Shown here piece by piece: positions 7,581 through 16,734 of a stretch of 64,000 nucleotides of DNA (within the stretch, counting starts at the first letter, position 1; every line of letters starts with the position of its first letter). The notes under the pieces are model-generated. The model searched no databases, had not been told where the DNA came from, and worked only from the letters and a program-made list of their open reading frames with translations. The stretch spans positions 124,001 to 188,000 of the forward strand of contig NZ_JAFDVD010000007.1 of the NCBI RefSeq assembly GCF_016887965.1, given 5' to 3'. Both the position numbers and the translations under genes were made by a program. Source of the stretch: Phycicoccus sonneratiae. Its GTDB lineage: Bacteria; Actinomycetota; Actinomycetes; Actinomycetales; Dermatophilaceae.

Positions 7581-8932
7581 CCCGGGCTCGGGGGGCCGGA
7601 CGCACCCGGACGGGCGGGGGCCTGCGGGCGCGGATCGCCGCGGTCGTCATCCTCGTCGTCCTCGCGGCGGTCGCCGGCCTCGGGGTGGCGGTGCACCTCC
7701 TCGTGCTGCGCGAGCAGGTCGACACGGCGCGCCGGGCCGCGGCCGACCGGATGGCCGCCGCCCTCGACGTGCGGGCCGCGACCGGGCTGCTCTCCTTCGA
7801 CGCCCGAGAGGACGACCCCGCGGTGCCGGCCGAGCTGCGCGACGCCGTGCGCGGCGACGGGGCGCGGGCCACGCTCGTCACCGGCGGCTCGGTCCGCACG
7901 GTGTGGGCGGCCGGACGCTCGGGGGACGTCGTCCTCTCGACGCGAACCCGCCTCGTCCCGGGCGAGGGCACGCTCGCCCAGGTCGACCGCGCCCTGCTGC
8001 TCGCCGGGGTGGTCGTCGTGCTCCTCGCGGGTCTCGTCGGGTGGGTCACCGCCGGCCGGCTGGCGCGCCGGCTCCGGCGGGCGGCCGAGACGGCCCGGAC
8101 GGTCGCGTCCGGGGGCGACCCCGCCTCGCTGCGCCGCGTCGTCGGCGACCGTCGCGACGAGGTGGGCGCCCTCGCGGAGGCCGTCGACGCGATGGCCGGC
8201 CGGCTCGCCGAGCGGGTCCGCGCCGAGCAGCGCTTCACCGCCGACGTCGCGCACGACCTGCGGACCCCGGTCACCGGCCTGCTCACCGCCGCCGAGCTGC
8301 TCGAGCCGTCGCGGGCCGCCGAGCTCGTGCGCGACCGCGCCCGGGCGCTGGCCGCGCTCGTCGAGGAGCTGCTCGAGGTCGCCCGCCTCGACGGCGGGGA
8401 CGAGCAGGCGCTCGTCGAGCAGGTCGACCTCGGCGAGGTGGTGCGGCGGGTCGTGCGCCGGGGCGTGGCGAGCGGCGAGCTGCCGGCCGAGGCGGTGACC
8501 GTGTCCTCGGACGGACCGGCGCTCGTCGCCACGGACGCCCGCCGCGTCGACCGGGTGGTGAGCAACCTCGTCCGGAACGCGTTGCGGCACGGGGCCGCTC
8601 CGGTCGAGGTCGCCCAGCGCGGGTCGGTCGTCGAGGTGCGCGACCACGGCCCGGGGTTCGACGAGCCGCTGCTGCGCGACGGCCCGCAGCGACTGCGCCA
8701 CGACCGCGCCGACGCCGGAGGTCACGGGCTCGGCCTCGTCATCGCCGCCGGGCAGGCCGGCGTGCTCGGGGCCCGGCTGGAGCTCGACAACGCGCCGGGA
8801 GGCGGGGCCCGGGCCCGTCTGCTCCTGCCCGCGACGCCGCCCGGAGCGGCCGACGTTCCGCCCGACGCGGTACCTCACGACGAGGTCACGGACGGCTCAC
8901 GAGCCCGTGAGCGAACCGGTCGGCGACCGTGA
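7577..8932 (+). CDS. HAMP-type sensor histidine kinase
   Basis: 451-aa membrane kinase paired with the preceding regulator (GTGA overlap). TM1 about 19-44, a short external loop of about 90 residues, TM2 about 137-159, HAMP (about 160-215, ending DEVGALAEAVDAM), HisKA with phospho-His226 in DVAHDLRTP, and a HATPase domain with the N-box Asn334 (NLVRNALRH) and G1/G2 boxes DHGPGF and GHGLGL. The small sensor loop suggests detection at or in the membrane. The last 30 residues are a charged tail with no recognised domain. Confidence 0.92.
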   Translation: MTRARGAGRTRTGGGLRARIAAVVILVVLAAVAGLGVAVHLLVLREQVDTARRAAADRMAAALDVRAATGLLSFDAREDDPAVPAELRDAVRGDGARATLVTGGSVRTVWAAGRSGDVVLSTRTRLVPGEGTLAQVDRALLLAGVVVVLLAGLVGWVTAGRLARRLRRAAETARTVASGGDPASLRRVVGDRRDEVGALAEAVDAMAGRLAERVRAEQRFTADVAHDLRTPVTGLLTAAELLEPSRAAELVRDRARALAALVEELLEVARLDGGDEQALVEQVDLGEVVRRVVRRGVASGELPAEAVTVSSDGPALVATDARRVDRVVSNLVRNALRHGAAPVEVAQRGSVVEVRDHGPGFDEPLLRDGPQRLRHDRADAGGHGLGLVIAAGQAGVLGARLELDNAPGGGARARLLLPATPPGAADVPPDAVPHDEVTDGSRARERTGRRP

Positions 8933-8965
8933 CCCGCTCGAGCCGGTGCCGAGACCCGCGCGACC

Positions 8966-8971
8966 TAGCGT
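8966..8971 (+). promoter_or_regulatory. -10 hexamer of the DUF4232 lipoprotein gene (leaderless)
   Basis: TAGCGT, 7 nt before the ATG at 8979. It lies 34 nt past the kinase stop, so the lipoprotein has its own promoter. Confidence 0.5.
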
Positions 8972-8978
8972 CGACGGC

Positions 8979-9677
8979 ATGAGCACACACCCCGCCCGTC
9001 CCGTCCTCGTCGTCGCCGCCCTCGTCGCGACGCTCGGCGCCACCGCCTGCGGCAACGGCCTCGAGTCCGACGGTGCCGTCACCGGGTCCGGCCCGTCGAC
9101 GACGTCGTCCTCGTCCGGCTCGCCCTCGCCGGCGACGCCGGCCCCGGGCGAGAGCTCGCCGTCGTCGGACGGCACCGGCACCTCGCCGTCGGCGACGAGC
9201 ACGTCCGGGACGTCCGGCACGTCCGGCTCCTCGGGGGACGACCGCACCGGGCGGTGCACGCTCGGCCACCTCGCGGTCGGCGCCCGCTCCCCCGAGGGCG
9301 GCGGGTCGGCCGGGAGCAGCTACCTCCTGCTGACCTTCCGCAACACCGGGTCGGGCACCTGCGTGCTCTCCGGCTTCCCGGGCGTCTCCTTCGTCGGGAA
9401 GGGCGACGGGACCCAGCTCGGGGCGCCGGCGGTGCGCACCGGGAGCGCCCGCACCGTGGACCTCGCGGCCGGCGGGTCGACGACGGCGCTGCTGCGCATC
9501 GCGGACGCCGGTGCCTACGACGAGCGCAGCTGCGCCCCGACGACGGCCGACGGCTTCCGGGTCTACCCGCCCGGCTCGACCGAGGCCGCCTACGTCGAGA
9601 AGAAGGTCCAGGTCTGCCAGGGCTCGACCGGCGGCTCGCCGCAGCTGACCATCGCGTCGGTCGGCACCTCGGGCTGA
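8979..9677 (+). CDS. DUF4232 lipoprotein
   Basis: 232-aa exported protein of unknown function. Signal peptide about 1-24 ends at a Cys in ATAC, a loose lipobox with Ala rather than Leu/Val/Ile at -3. Residues about 30-85 are a Ser/Thr/Gly/Pro-rich linker typical of wall-spanning tethers. The DUF4232 domain (about 90-232) has its usual strands LLLTFRNTGSGTC and LSGFPGVSFVG and paired cysteines. ATG 8979 was chosen over an upstream GTG because it begins the signal peptide and follows TAGCGT. It is convergent with the TIM-barrel gene. Confidence 0.83.
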   Translation: MSTHPARPVLVVAALVATLGATACGNGLESDGAVTGSGPSTTSSSSGSPSPATPAPGESSPSSDGTGTSPSATSTSGTSGTSGSSGDDRTGRCTLGHLAVGARSPEGGGSAGSSYLLLTFRNTGSGTCVLSGFPGVSFVGKGDGTQLGAPAVRTGSARTVDLAAGGSTTALLRIADAGAYDERSCAPTTADGFRVYPPGSTEAAYVEKKVQVCQGSTGGSPQLTIASVGTSG

Positions 9678-9693
9678 CGACCCGACCGCGGCG

Positions 9694-9708
9694 GGCGGGT
9701 GTCCCGCC
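9694..9708. terminator. short hairpin between convergent genes
   Basis: GGCGGG (9694-9699), TGT loop, CCCGCC (9703-9708), directly after the TIM-barrel stop and 17 nt past the lipoprotein stop. A 6-bp all-GC stem without a T-tract; weak on its own. Confidence 0.35.
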
Positions 9709-10539
9709 TCAGCCGAGGTGCAGCCGGGCGAAGGCGAGCGCCTCGGCGAGGTCGAGCTCGCGCTGCTCCTCGTCGGCGCGCCGGGTCGCGACCTCGACGA
9801 CGACCTGACCGCCGTACCCCGCCCCGGCCAGCGCCTCGAGCACCTCGCCGCACGGCTGCCCGCCGCGACCGGGGACGAGGTGCTCGTCGCGCGGCGCACC
9901 CGACCCGTCGGCGAGGTGCAGGTGGGTGAGCCGCGGCCCGAGCCGCTGCACCATCTCGAGGGCGTCCGAGCCGGCGGTCGCGGTGTGCGACAGGTCGAGG
10001 GTCACGTGGTCGTACGGCTGCGGCACGGGGTCCCAGTGCGGGAGGTAGGCCTCGAGCTCGCGGGTGCGTGCCCCGGCCCGCCAGGGGTACATGTTCTCGA
10101 CGGCCAGCCGGATGCCCGAGTCCTCCTCGCGGAGTGCGACGCCGTCGGCGAAGCCCCGCGCGTAGTCACGCTGCCAGCGGAACGGAGGGTGGAGGACGAC
10201 GGTGTCGGCACCGAGGTCGTGGGCGAGCTCGACGGACCGGTCGACCTTCTCCCACGGGTCGGTGCCCCAGACCCGTTGGGTGACGAGCAGCGTGGGGGCG
10301 TGCACCGAGAGCACCGGTACTCCGTGGAGCTCCGAGAGCCGTTGCAGCGCACCGGCTTCGCGCGTGAGCGGGTCGGTCCAGACCATCACCTCGACCCCGT
10401 CGTAGCCGAGCCGGGCGGCGGTGGCGAACGCGGCCGCGCACCCCTCCGGGTAGACCGACGCGGTCGAGAGGGTGACGCGGGGCGACCCCGCCGCGGCGCG
10501 CCGGCCGCGGCGTCGGGGCCGCTGCCCCGGCACGCTCAC
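9709..10539 (-). CDS. sugar phosphate isomerase/epimerase-like TIM-barrel protein
   Basis: 276-aa member of the AP-endonuclease-2/xylose-isomerase-like TIM-barrel family. Barrel features include [11 protein letters not shown] near the N-terminus, the metal-site Glu in [20 protein letters not shown] and HLHLADG, followed by the C-terminal VVVEVATR strand. The GTG at 10539 overlaps the ppx stop (GTGA); a second GTG ([10 protein letters not shown]) 66 nt in is an alternative. The pairing with Ppx near proC matches mycobacterial gene order (Rv0496-Rv0500 region, from memory). No substrate is established for this subgroup. Confidence 0.8.
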   Translation of the reverse strand: MSVPGQRPRRRGRRAAAGSPRVTLSTASVYPEGCAAAFATAARLGYDGVEVMVWTDPLTREAGALQRLSELHGVPVLSVHAPTLLVTQRVWGTDPWEKVDRSVELAHDLGADTVVLHPPFRWQRDYARGFADGVALREEDSGIRLAVENMYPWRAGARTRELEAYLPHWDPVPQPYDHVTLDLSHTATAGSDALEMVQRLGPRLTHLHLADGSGAPRDEHLVPGRGGQPCGEVLEALAGAGYGGQVVVEVATRRADEEQRELDLAEALAFARLHLG

Positions 10540-11462
10540 CCCATCCGGTCGAGGTGCCGCAGGAGGATGCCCTCGCGCAGCGCCCAGGGGCAGATCTGGA
10601 GCTGGTCGAGCCCGAGGAGGTCCATCGTCGCGTCGGCGACGACCGCCCCGGCGAGCAGCTGGCGGGCGCGCGAGGCCGAGACGCCGGGGAGGTCGGCCCG
10701 CTGCCGCGTCGTCATCGCCGCGATCTCGGGGAGCCGCTCGACGAGCCGGTCGCGGGGCAGGAGGCGCTCCGCGTACATCCCCTCCGAGCTGGGGGCGGCG
10801 CCGCAGATGCGGGCCAGGGAGCGCATCGTCTTCGAGGTGCCGACGGCGAGGTCGGGGGGGCCGGCCTTGGCGAGCGGCCGCAGCTCGGCGGCGATCGTCG
10901 CGCGCACCCGGCGCCGGGCCTCGCGGACGTCGTCGGGCGAGGGCGGGTCGCCGGGCAGGAGGTCGCGGGTGACGCGCCCGGCGCCGAGGGGCACGGAGAT
11001 GGCGACGTCGGGCTCCTCGTCCATGCCCATCGCCAGCTCGAGGGAGCCGCCCCCGATGTCGGCGACGAGCAGCATGCCGGCCGACCAGCCGAACCAGCGG
11101 CGCACCGCGAGGAAGGTCAGCCGGGCCTCCTCCTCGCCGGTGAGCACGTCGAGGCGGACGCCGGTGCGCTCGGCGACGTGGTCGAGGACGTCCTGGCCGT
11201 TGGGGGCCTCGCGGATGGCGCTCGTGACGAAGCCGCGCAGGTCCTCGACCCCCTGGTCCTCGGCGACGGTGAGGCACTCGGCGACGAAGTCGGCGAGCCG
11301 CTCGCGGCCCTCGTCGGCGATGCGGCCGTCGTCGGTGACGTGCTCGGCGAGGCGCAGGTCGATCTTGTGCTTGCTCGCCGGCAGCGGCTGGGCCCCCGGG
11401 TGCGCGTCGACCACGAGGAGGTGGACGGTGTTGGAACCGACGTCGACGACCCCGAGGCGCAT
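10536..11462 (-). CDS. Ppx/GppA-family exopolyphosphatase
   Basis: 308 aa, the short actinobacterial form that acts on polyphosphate chains (or pppGpp). It has the ASKHA phosphate loop [13 protein letters not shown] at the N-terminus, the [12 protein letters not shown] segment, and the second phosphate-binding loop [12 protein letters not shown]. It lacks the C-terminal HD-like domain of E. coli Ppx, as expected for about 310-residue homologues. TAGGTT lies 6 nt before the ATG. It is divergent from the Cys-rich gene and followed by the TIM-barrel protein with a 4-nt overlap. Confidence 0.9.
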   Translation of the reverse strand: MRLGVVDVGSNTVHLLVVDAHPGAQPLPASKHKIDLRLAEHVTDDGRIADEGRERLADFVAECLTVAEDQGVEDLRGFVTSAIREAPNGQDVLDHVAERTGVRLDVLTGEEEARLTFLAVRRWFGWSAGMLLVADIGGGSLELAMGMDEEPDVAISVPLGAGRVTRDLLPGDPPSPDDVREARRRVRATIAAELRPLAKAGPPDLAVGTSKTMRSLARICGAAPSSEGMYAERLLPRDRLVERLPEIAAMTTRQRADLPGVSASRARQLLAGAVVADATMDLLGLDQLQICPWALREGILLRHLDRMG

Positions 11463-11468
11463 GGGGCA

Positions 11469-11474
11469 AACCTA
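11469..11474 (-). promoter_or_regulatory. -10 hexamer of ppx (leaderless)
   Basis: TAGGTT, 6 nt before the ATG at 11462. Confidence 0.5.
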
Positions 11475-11518
11475 GTGGGTGCGGCGTTGCACCGCGGTCG
11501 GGTGCCCACCGTCGTGCA

Positions 11519-11524
11519 TAGGGT
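11519..11524 (+). promoter_or_regulatory. -10 hexamer of the Cys-rich protein gene (leaderless)
   Basis: TAGGGT, 6 nt before the GTG at 11531. It faces the ppx promoter across a 68-bp divergent region. Confidence 0.5.
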
Positions 11525-11530
11525 GGGCGG

Positions 11531-12442
11531 GTGCCCGAAGCCTCCCTCGACATCCCGCGCACCTGGGCGGAGTTCGCCGACCCGGCCGACCCCGGCCAGC
11601 GCTTCCGCGTCGACCTCACCTGGCTGACCTCGAGCTGGACCTGCATCTTCGGGTCGGGGTGCCGCGGCATCTACGCCGACCGGCCGGACGACGGCTGCTG
11701 CACGCTCGGGGCGCACTTCACCGACGACGACGACCTCGAGCGGGTCCGGGCGGTCGTCGCCGAGCTCGGCGAGGACGAGTGGCAGCACCACCCCGGGCGC
11801 GGCAAGCGCGGTGACAAGGACCCCTCGCGCCGGTCGGCCTGGACCGAGGTCGACGAGGACGGCGACCGCAAGACCAAGGTCGTCGACGGCGCGTGCATCT
11901 TCCTCAACCGGCCGGGTTTCCCGGCCGGCGCCGGGTGCGCGCTGCACCAGCACGCCGTGCTCACCGGCACCCCGCCCCACGAGGCCAAGCCGGACGTCTG
12001 CTGGCAGCTGCCGATCCGCCGCTCCTACCGCACGGTCGAGCAGCCGGACGACACCTCGTACCAGGAGGTGACCATCGCCGAGTACACGCGGCGCGGATGG
12101 GGGCCCGGCGGCCACGACCTCGACTGGTACTGCTCGTCGAACCCGGAGGCGCACGTCGGCCGTGAGCCGGTCTACCGCAGCAGCCACGCCGAGCTCGTCG
12201 CGCTCATGGGCGAGGCGGCGTACCAGGAGCTCGTCGTGCGCTGCGAGGCCCACCTGGCCGTCGTGCGGCACGCGCGGTCGGCCGGCGCCCGCAAGCTCAT
12301 CCCCCTGCTCGTGCACCCCGCGACGGCCGAGGCCGGAACCATCGGCGGACGCCGGACGCGGGTGAAGCGGGTGCGCGGCGGGTCGGCGCTGCCGGACGGG
12401 GCCAACGAGCCCGCGCACCCCTCGTCGGCCACCGACGACTGA
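11531..12442 (+). CDS. conserved Cys-rich protein, possible metal-binding (YkgJ/DUF3109-like)
   Basis: 303-aa soluble protein with no signal peptide. Cysteines cluster in small motifs: [46 protein letters not shown] and DWYCSSNP. This spacing resembles the zinc/iron-chelating YkgJ-type fold, but with extra charged inserts ([12 protein letters not shown]). The C-terminal 40 residues are basic and low-complexity. No catalytic motif is apparent. The GTG start is supported by TAGGGT 6 nt upstream. The methyltransferase follows 16 nt downstream and may be co-transcribed. Confidence 0.7.
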   Translation: MPEASLDIPRTWAEFADPADPGQRFRVDLTWLTSSWTCIFGSGCRGIYADRPDDGCCTLGAHFTDDDDLERVRAVVAELGEDEWQHHPGRGKRGDKDPSRRSAWTEVDEDGDRKTKVVDGACIFLNRPGFPAGAGCALHQHAVLTGTPPHEAKPDVCWQLPIRRSYRTVEQPDDTSYQEVTIAEYTRRGWGPGGHDLDWYCSSNPEAHVGREPVYRSSHAELVALMGEAAYQELVVRCEAHLAVVRHARSAGARKLIPLLVHPATAEAGTIGGRRTRVKRVRGGSALPDGANEPAHPSSATDD

Positions 12443-12458
12443 ACGACTGCGGCACACC

Positions 12459-13139
12459 GTGATCCGCAGCCCGAACATCTGGGACACCCCCGAGGTCTAC
12501 GAGCTGGAGAACATCGCGTCCGACCGGGCGGGGGTCATCGACCGGGCGATCGACGCGCTGCACCCCCTGCGGGGCGCGGACCTGCTCGACGTCGGCTGCG
12601 GGACGGGGTTCCACCTACCGCGCTTCGCCGAGCGCGGAGCCCGGGTGCTGGGCGTCGAGCCGCACCTGCCGCTCGTGCGTCGGGCGGCGAACCGGTTGCG
12701 GGCGAGGGGTTCCCGGGCGCGGGTGGTGGCCGGTGACGCGGAGGCCCTGCCGCTGGGCGCGGGGTCGGTCGACGTGGTGCACGCGCGGTGGGCGTACTTC
12801 TTCGGGCCGGGGTGCGAACCGGGGCTGGACGAGCTGGCCCGGGTGCTGCGGCCGGGGGGTGTGGCCTGCCTGGTCGACAACGACGCGACGCGCTCGACGT
12901 TCGGGGCGTGGTTCTCGCGCGCCTACCCGGCCTACGACCCCGTTGCGGTACAGCGCTTCTGGGACCGGCAGGGGTTCACGACGCAGGCGCTGACCATCGA
13001 GTGGCGGTTCGAGCGGCGCGAGGACCTCGAGGCGGTGGTCCGCATCGAGCTGCCGCCCGGGCCGGCCGACGAGGTGCTGGCGTCGCACGAGGGGTTGGTC
13101 GTCGACTACGCCGTGGCGCTGCGCTGGCGCCGCTACTGA
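12459..13139 (+). CDS. class I SAM-dependent methyltransferase
   Basis: 226-aa Methyltransf_11-type enzyme. Motif I is LLDVGCGTGFHL, the acidic ribose-binding residue lies in VLGVEPH, VVAGDAEALPLG is motif II, and VVHARWAYFFGPG plus ELARVLRPGG are motifs III and post-III. The C-terminus (about 150-226) is an unassigned alpha/beta cap. Starts at GTG 12459, 16 nt after the Cys-rich gene stop. Substrate unknown. Confidence 0.82.
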   Translation: MIRSPNIWDTPEVYELENIASDRAGVIDRAIDALHPLRGADLLDVGCGTGFHLPRFAERGARVLGVEPHLPLVRRAANRLRARGSRARVVAGDAEALPLGAGSVDVVHARWAYFFGPGCEPGLDELARVLRPGGVACLVDNDATRSTFGAWFSRAYPAYDPVAVQRFWDRQGFTTQALTIEWRFERREDLEAVVRIELPPGPADEVLASHEGLVVDYAVALRWRRY

Positions 13140-13196
13140 GGCCCGCCCCCACCGGGGACGTCGTGCCGCACGCCGGTCGGACTTCGGCACCGCGGG

Positions 13197-13535
13197 TCAG
13201 CGGCGGGCCTCCCGGATCTTCCAGGTCCCGGGGCACGGGCCGTCGAGCGCGGCCACGACCCGGCCGTCCTCGGCGATGGCCACCAGCCGCCAGCTGACGG
13301 CGCACCCGTCCGCGTCCATCGCCGCCACCCGGAGGCTGACGGTGGAGCCGGGCACGATGCGAGGGACCAGCTCGAGGTCCGTCGTCTCCTCGACGACCCG
13401 CACCGTCGTGCTCGTCCCGTTGCCGATGGTCAGGCCCGGCGGCTGGCACCCGGAGACGAGGGCCGCGGTGAGCAGGCCGAGCACGACCGCGGTCGCGACG
13501 CGAGGACCGCCCGCCCTCCCGTGTCGGCTCCCCAT
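13197..13535 (-). CDS. small putative lipoprotein
   Basis: 112-aa exported protein with no recognised domain. Basic N-terminus, hydrophobic VVLGLLTAALVSG and a good lipobox LVSGC (about 26-30), giving a mature domain of about 80 residues rich in beta-prone Val/Thr, with a pair of cysteines (DGCAVSW and GPCPGTW) that could form a disulfide. TACCCT lies 6 nt before the ATG. Convergent with the methyltransferase; separate from the HNH gene behind it. Confidence 0.68.
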   Translation of the reverse strand: MGSRHGRAGGPRVATAVVLGLLTAALVSGCQPPGLTIGNGTSTTVRVVEETTDLELVPRIVPGSTVSLRVAAMDADGCAVSWRLVAIAEDGRVVAALDGPCPGTWKIREARR

Positions 13536-13541
13536 GCCGCG

Positions 13542-13547
13542 AGGGTA
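13542..13547 (-). promoter_or_regulatory. -10 hexamer of the small lipoprotein gene (leaderless)
   Basis: TACCCT, 6 nt before the ATG at 13535. Confidence 0.45.
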
Positions 13548-13571
13548 GTCACCGCGCGGCGTCGCGTGCGG

Positions 13572-15111
13572 TCAGAACGGGGGATCGCCGGTCGGCAGTG
13601 CGCAGCGGCGGCCCGCGTGGCCGTCTCGGGGCCGGTACTCGATGACCCACGCCCGGGGCGGTGGATGGTGCTCGAGGTGGTGCTCGAGGGTGGAGTGGGG
13701 TCCGTCGGGCAGCGCGCCCCGGCGGCGCACAGCGGGCGGAGCGCGGTCGGCGCCGCGGTCCGGGAGGACGACGGGCCGGTGGTCGCGGGCGGCAGTCGTC
13801 CGGACGCGGCCGGTGGGGTCGGTCCAGGTCATCGTGGCGTCGGGGTGGAGGACGGCCCGCCAGCCGGGGCGTTGCTTGATGCGGTGGTGGCGGCGGCAGA
13901 GGCAGACGAGGTTGGCGGCGCTCGTGGGGCCGGCGGGGAACGGACGGACGTGGTCGAGGTCGCAGTACCGGGCGGAGACGTGGCAGCCGGGGAAGCGGCA
14001 GTGTCCGTCGCGGGCGCGGACGAACCGGACGAGGGCGGCGCCGGGCCGATAGGTGTCGGTGGCGAGGGCGTCGTCGGGGTCGAGCAGCGCCCCGGTCGCG
14101 GGGTCGCACATCACGACGCGGCCGGAGCGGCTGGTGCGGCAGTTGGTGGCAGCGATCGCCTGCGAGAGCCATCCGCGCTCGACGAGCACCGGCTCCGCGC
14201 TGGCGACGCCGGCGGCGGCCACGAGGTCCGTGGAACGCGCGTCGTCGAGCTCCGGCGCCCCGCAGGCACCGGCGGTCGTGGTGAGCGTGACCTGGACGTC
14301 GATGCTGGCCTGCTGGGTGACCAGGTCGGTCAGGGCCTTGGCGCGGGCCCGGTCGACGCGATCGCACACCCCGTCACGCAGGTACTGCTGGGCGAGGGCG
14401 TCGATCGCGGCCCACGCGGTGCACGCCTCCTCAGAGGGGAAGGTCCCGAGCCAGGTGTCGACGCCGGGTTCGTCGACCCACCGCCGCAGGCCCGGACTCG
14501 CTGCGGGCCCGGACCGCGCGCTGGCGCAGCAGGTCCGGGCAGATGCGGGCCAGCAGCCGCCGGCAGCGGCGCCGCAGTCGTGTGGCGTCCTCCTGCTCGA
14601 ACCACGCCTCGAGGGCGTCGACGACGACCCGCGCCACCTGCGCCGGAGCCTCGTCCAGCTCGTGCGCGAGGACCTGCGCCCGGTACGGGTCGAGCCGCCC
14701 ATCGCCCATCGCCACGTGCAGCCCACCCAGGCCGGTGCTCGCCGGCGTCCCCTCCGGCCCGTCCGCCGCGACCCGCACGGCCTCACGCACCCGCCGCTCG
14801 GCGTGCACCGCCGACACGCACAACACCCCCGAGATCACCGCCGGGGCATCCAGGGCCACGTGCCCCGGGGCGTGACGGACCTCGACCAGGGTGCCGTCCT
14901 CGTCGACCTCGGTCTCCACGGCGGCCAGGGCCACGACCGCACTGTCCTGCACCGCGGTCGCGACGTCGACCAGCGCCTGCAGCTCACCGACCACCTGCGC
15001 CCACTGCGCGACCGAGCCCCCACCGCCGGCCCCGGCCACCACCGACGCCACCTCCGCCCGCGCCCGCCGAGCAGCCGCGAGCACCTCGCGCGGACCGGCG
15101 GTCGTGGTCAT
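13572..15111 (-). pseudogene. DUF222 / HNH endonuclease-like gene (13E12 repeat family) with +1 frameshift
   Basis: Two overlapping frames make one protein of about 512 residues. The first (from ATG 15111, good GGGAGGAGC upstream) encodes the N-terminal DUF222 half and reads well to ICPDLLRQRAVRARSESG. The second resumes at LRRWVDEPGVDTWLG and carries the rest of DUF222 and a C-terminal HNH domain (CRFPGC, DLDHVRPFP, CRRHHRIKQ, the zinc and HNH residues). The switch is at the CCC run 14491-14493 (GGG on the coding strand); removing one base restores a single frame. These genes are multicopy and mobile-looking in actinobacteria. A sequencing error is possible. No catalytic function is proven for the family. 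Confidence 0.82.
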
Positions 15112-15221
15112 CGGGGCTCCTCCCTGCTACCCCCGATCCTACCCGCCGCCACCGACAGCCCGCCCGGTCCATCCACAGGGAACCGGTTCCGCCACAGTCA
15201 GATCCAGCGCGACCGAGCCTC

Positions 15222-15686
15222 TTACACCAGCCGCGTCGGACCCTCTTGCACCGACGCCACCCGCACCCGCCCGAGGTGCTCGTCCGACATCGGGGGCAGC
15301 CCGTCGAGCGGGAACCACGCGACCTCCGAGGACTCGTCGTCGGCCACGTGCGCCTCCCCCGCGACGTACCGGCACCGGAAGGTGTGGTCGACGTACTGCG
15401 AGCGGTCGCCGTTCGGGTACTCGACGACCCCCGTCACGCCCACGGCGGCCAGCAGCTCCACCTCGCACCGGACGCCCGTCTCCTCGAGGCACTCCCGCAC
15501 CGCGGTCACCGCCGGGTGCTCCCCAGGGTCACAGATGCCGGTGACGGGGGTCCAGGCCCCCGTGTCGGCACGCCGCACGAGCAGCACCTCGTCGCCGCAC
15601 AGGACGACGGCCGTCACTCCCGGCAGCCAGAGCAGCTCGTGACCGACGCCCGCGCGCAGCCGGAGGATGAACTCGGGGGTCGCCAT
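15222..15686 (-). CDS. Nudix hydrolase
   Basis: 154-aa pyrophosphohydrolase. It has a complete Nudix box: G at GICDPG, then E, and RECLEETGV, matching GX5EX7REUXEEXGU exactly. The N-terminus (TPEFILRLRAGVGHELLWLPG) and the use of a YVDHTFRC strand resemble actinobacterial MutT/NUDIX proteins of unknown substrate. The start ATG shares one base with the flavin reductase stop (TGATG), so the two are translationally coupled. Position 15222 is the end of the stop codon; about 110 nt separate it from the HNH gene. Confidence 0.9.
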   Translation of the reverse strand: MATPEFILRLRAGVGHELLWLPGVTAVVLCGDEVLLVRRADTGAWTPVTGICDPGEHPAVTAVRECLEETGVRCEVELLAAVGVTGVVEYPNGDRSQYVDHTFRCRYVAGEAHVADDESSEVAWFPLDGLPPMSDEHLGRVRVASVQEGPTRLV

Positions 15687-16315
15687 CAGCCGTCGTACCT
15701 CGGGCGCGGCAGGTCGACGACCTCGCCGAGCCGGGCCCACTCGTCGGCCCCGAGCCGGGCCCACGGGTCGAGGGCACGCACGTCGACGTGCGGTCGGTGG
15801 AGCATGTCGTCCGACCCCGCCACAGACTCCGACACCGCCGCGTGCAGCACGACCCCGACGACGACGAAGCAGTTGCCCGTGGGCCGGACCTCGTGCAGCC
15901 GGCACTCGAACGCGACCGGTGACGAGGCCACCCGGAACGGTCCCACGACGACCGACGGCTCGCGCTCGACCCCCTCGGCGTCGAACTCGCCCGTCTCCGG
16001 CGGGTAGTCGGTGCTCGTCCCGTTGACAACCCGCGACAGCGACCCGCCCACGACGTTGACGACGAACTCGCCCGTCTCCTCGACGTTGGTCAGCGTGTCC
16101 TTGCGCCCGACCGACGTGAAGGCGAGCATCGCCGGGTCGGTGCTGACGACGGTGAAGAACGAGTGCGGCGCGAGGTTGTCGACCCCCGCGGCCGACCGGG
16201 TGCTGACCCAGGCGATCGGGCGCGGGACGACCGCGGAGTTCAGCAGGCGGTACGCCGCCCCGGGGCGCATCCGCGCGTCCTCGGGTCCGTGGCCGACGGC
16301 GAGCTCGTGACGCAT
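15686..16315 (-). CDS. flavin reductase family protein (FMN-binding split barrel)
   Basis: 209 aa. The split-barrel flavin reductase signature is clear: VVPRPIAWVST, APHSFFTVVSTDPAMLAF (FMN phosphate site) and GEFVVNVV. Such proteins reduce FMN with NAD(P)H for partner monooxygenases or act as flavoprotein oxidoreductases; no monooxygenase is adjacent. TAGGCT lies 6 nt before the ATG (leaderless). It leads a two-gene unit with the Nudix hydrolase. Confidence 0.86.
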   Translation of the reverse strand: MRHELAVGHGPEDARMRPGAAYRLLNSAVVPRPIAWVSTRSAAGVDNLAPHSFFTVVSTDPAMLAFTSVGRKDTLTNVEETGEFVVNVVGGSLSRVVNGTSTDYPPETGEFDAEGVEREPSVVVGPFRVASSPVAFECRLHEVRPTGNCFVVVGVVLHAAVSESVAGSDDMLHRPHVDVRALDPWARLGADEWARLGEVVDLPRPRYDG

Positions 16316-16321
16316 CCCCCG

Positions 16322-16327
16322 AGCCTA
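16322..16327 (-). promoter_or_regulatory. -10 hexamer of the flavin reductase operon (leaderless)
   Basis: TAGGCT, 6 nt before the ATG at 16315. Confidence 0.5.
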
Positions 16328-16352
16328 GGCGTTCGACCGCGGCCTCCGCGCG

Positions 16353-16358
16353 CACACT
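16353..16358 (+). promoter_or_regulatory. possible -10 hexamer of the VOC gene
   Basis: CACACT, 6 nt before the ATG at 16365; it favours that ATG over the in-frame GTG at 16359. Confidence 0.35.
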
Positions 16359-16364
16359 GTGGGG

Positions 16365-16727
16365 ATGCTGACCCGCTTCGTCGCCACCGTCTTCTACGCC
16401 GACCTCTCCGTCGGGCTCGACCTCTTCGTCGACGGCCTGGGGATGGACGTCGTCCACCGCGACGGCGGCTTCGTCGTGCTCGAGCGCGACGGCGCGAAGA
16501 TCCAGCTGGCCGAGAACGCCGAGGCCGCCGCGCACTCGGAGCGCCCCGAGCTCGGCCTCGAGACCGACGACCTCGACGCGGTCTTCGCCGACGTCTCCGC
16601 GCGCCGCCCCGACCTCCTCCACCCGAACCTCCCGACGCCCCGCCTGCGACCCTGGGGCGCAAGAGAGTTCGCGATGCTCGACGCCACCACCGTCTGCGTC
16701 GTGCTCCGCGAGTGGCCGCGGACCTGA
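16365..16727 (+). CDS. VOC/glyoxalase-like protein
   Basis: 120-aa single vicinal-oxygen-chelate module with the expected beta-alpha-beta-beta-beta pattern: RFVATVFYADLSVGLDLFVDGLG, then GGFVVLERDGAKIQL and FAMLDATTVCVVL. The usual metal ligands (His, Glu) are not conserved at the typical positions, so it may bind rather than convert a ligand, as in antibiotic-binding VOC proteins. ATG 16365 was preferred; GTG 16359 adds two residues. Convergent with nadC. Confidence 0.75.
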   Translation: MLTRFVATVFYADLSVGLDLFVDGLGMDVVHRDGGFVVLERDGAKIQLAENAEAAAHSERPELGLETDDLDAVFADVSARRPDLLHPNLPTPRLRPWGAREFAMLDATTVCVVLREWPRT

Positions 16728-16734
16728 CCGACGG

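Noticed and set aside
9709-11670. 653-codon minus-strand frame covering the TIM-barrel gene and ppx
   Set aside because: Upstream of 10539 it is Arg/Pro/Ala-rich shadow of ppx in another frame; only the C-terminal part is a real protein.
13572-15111. HNH nuclease as part of a defence system
   Set aside because: It belongs to the DUF222/13E12 family, is frameshifted, and no methylase, helicase or other defence gene is adjacent.
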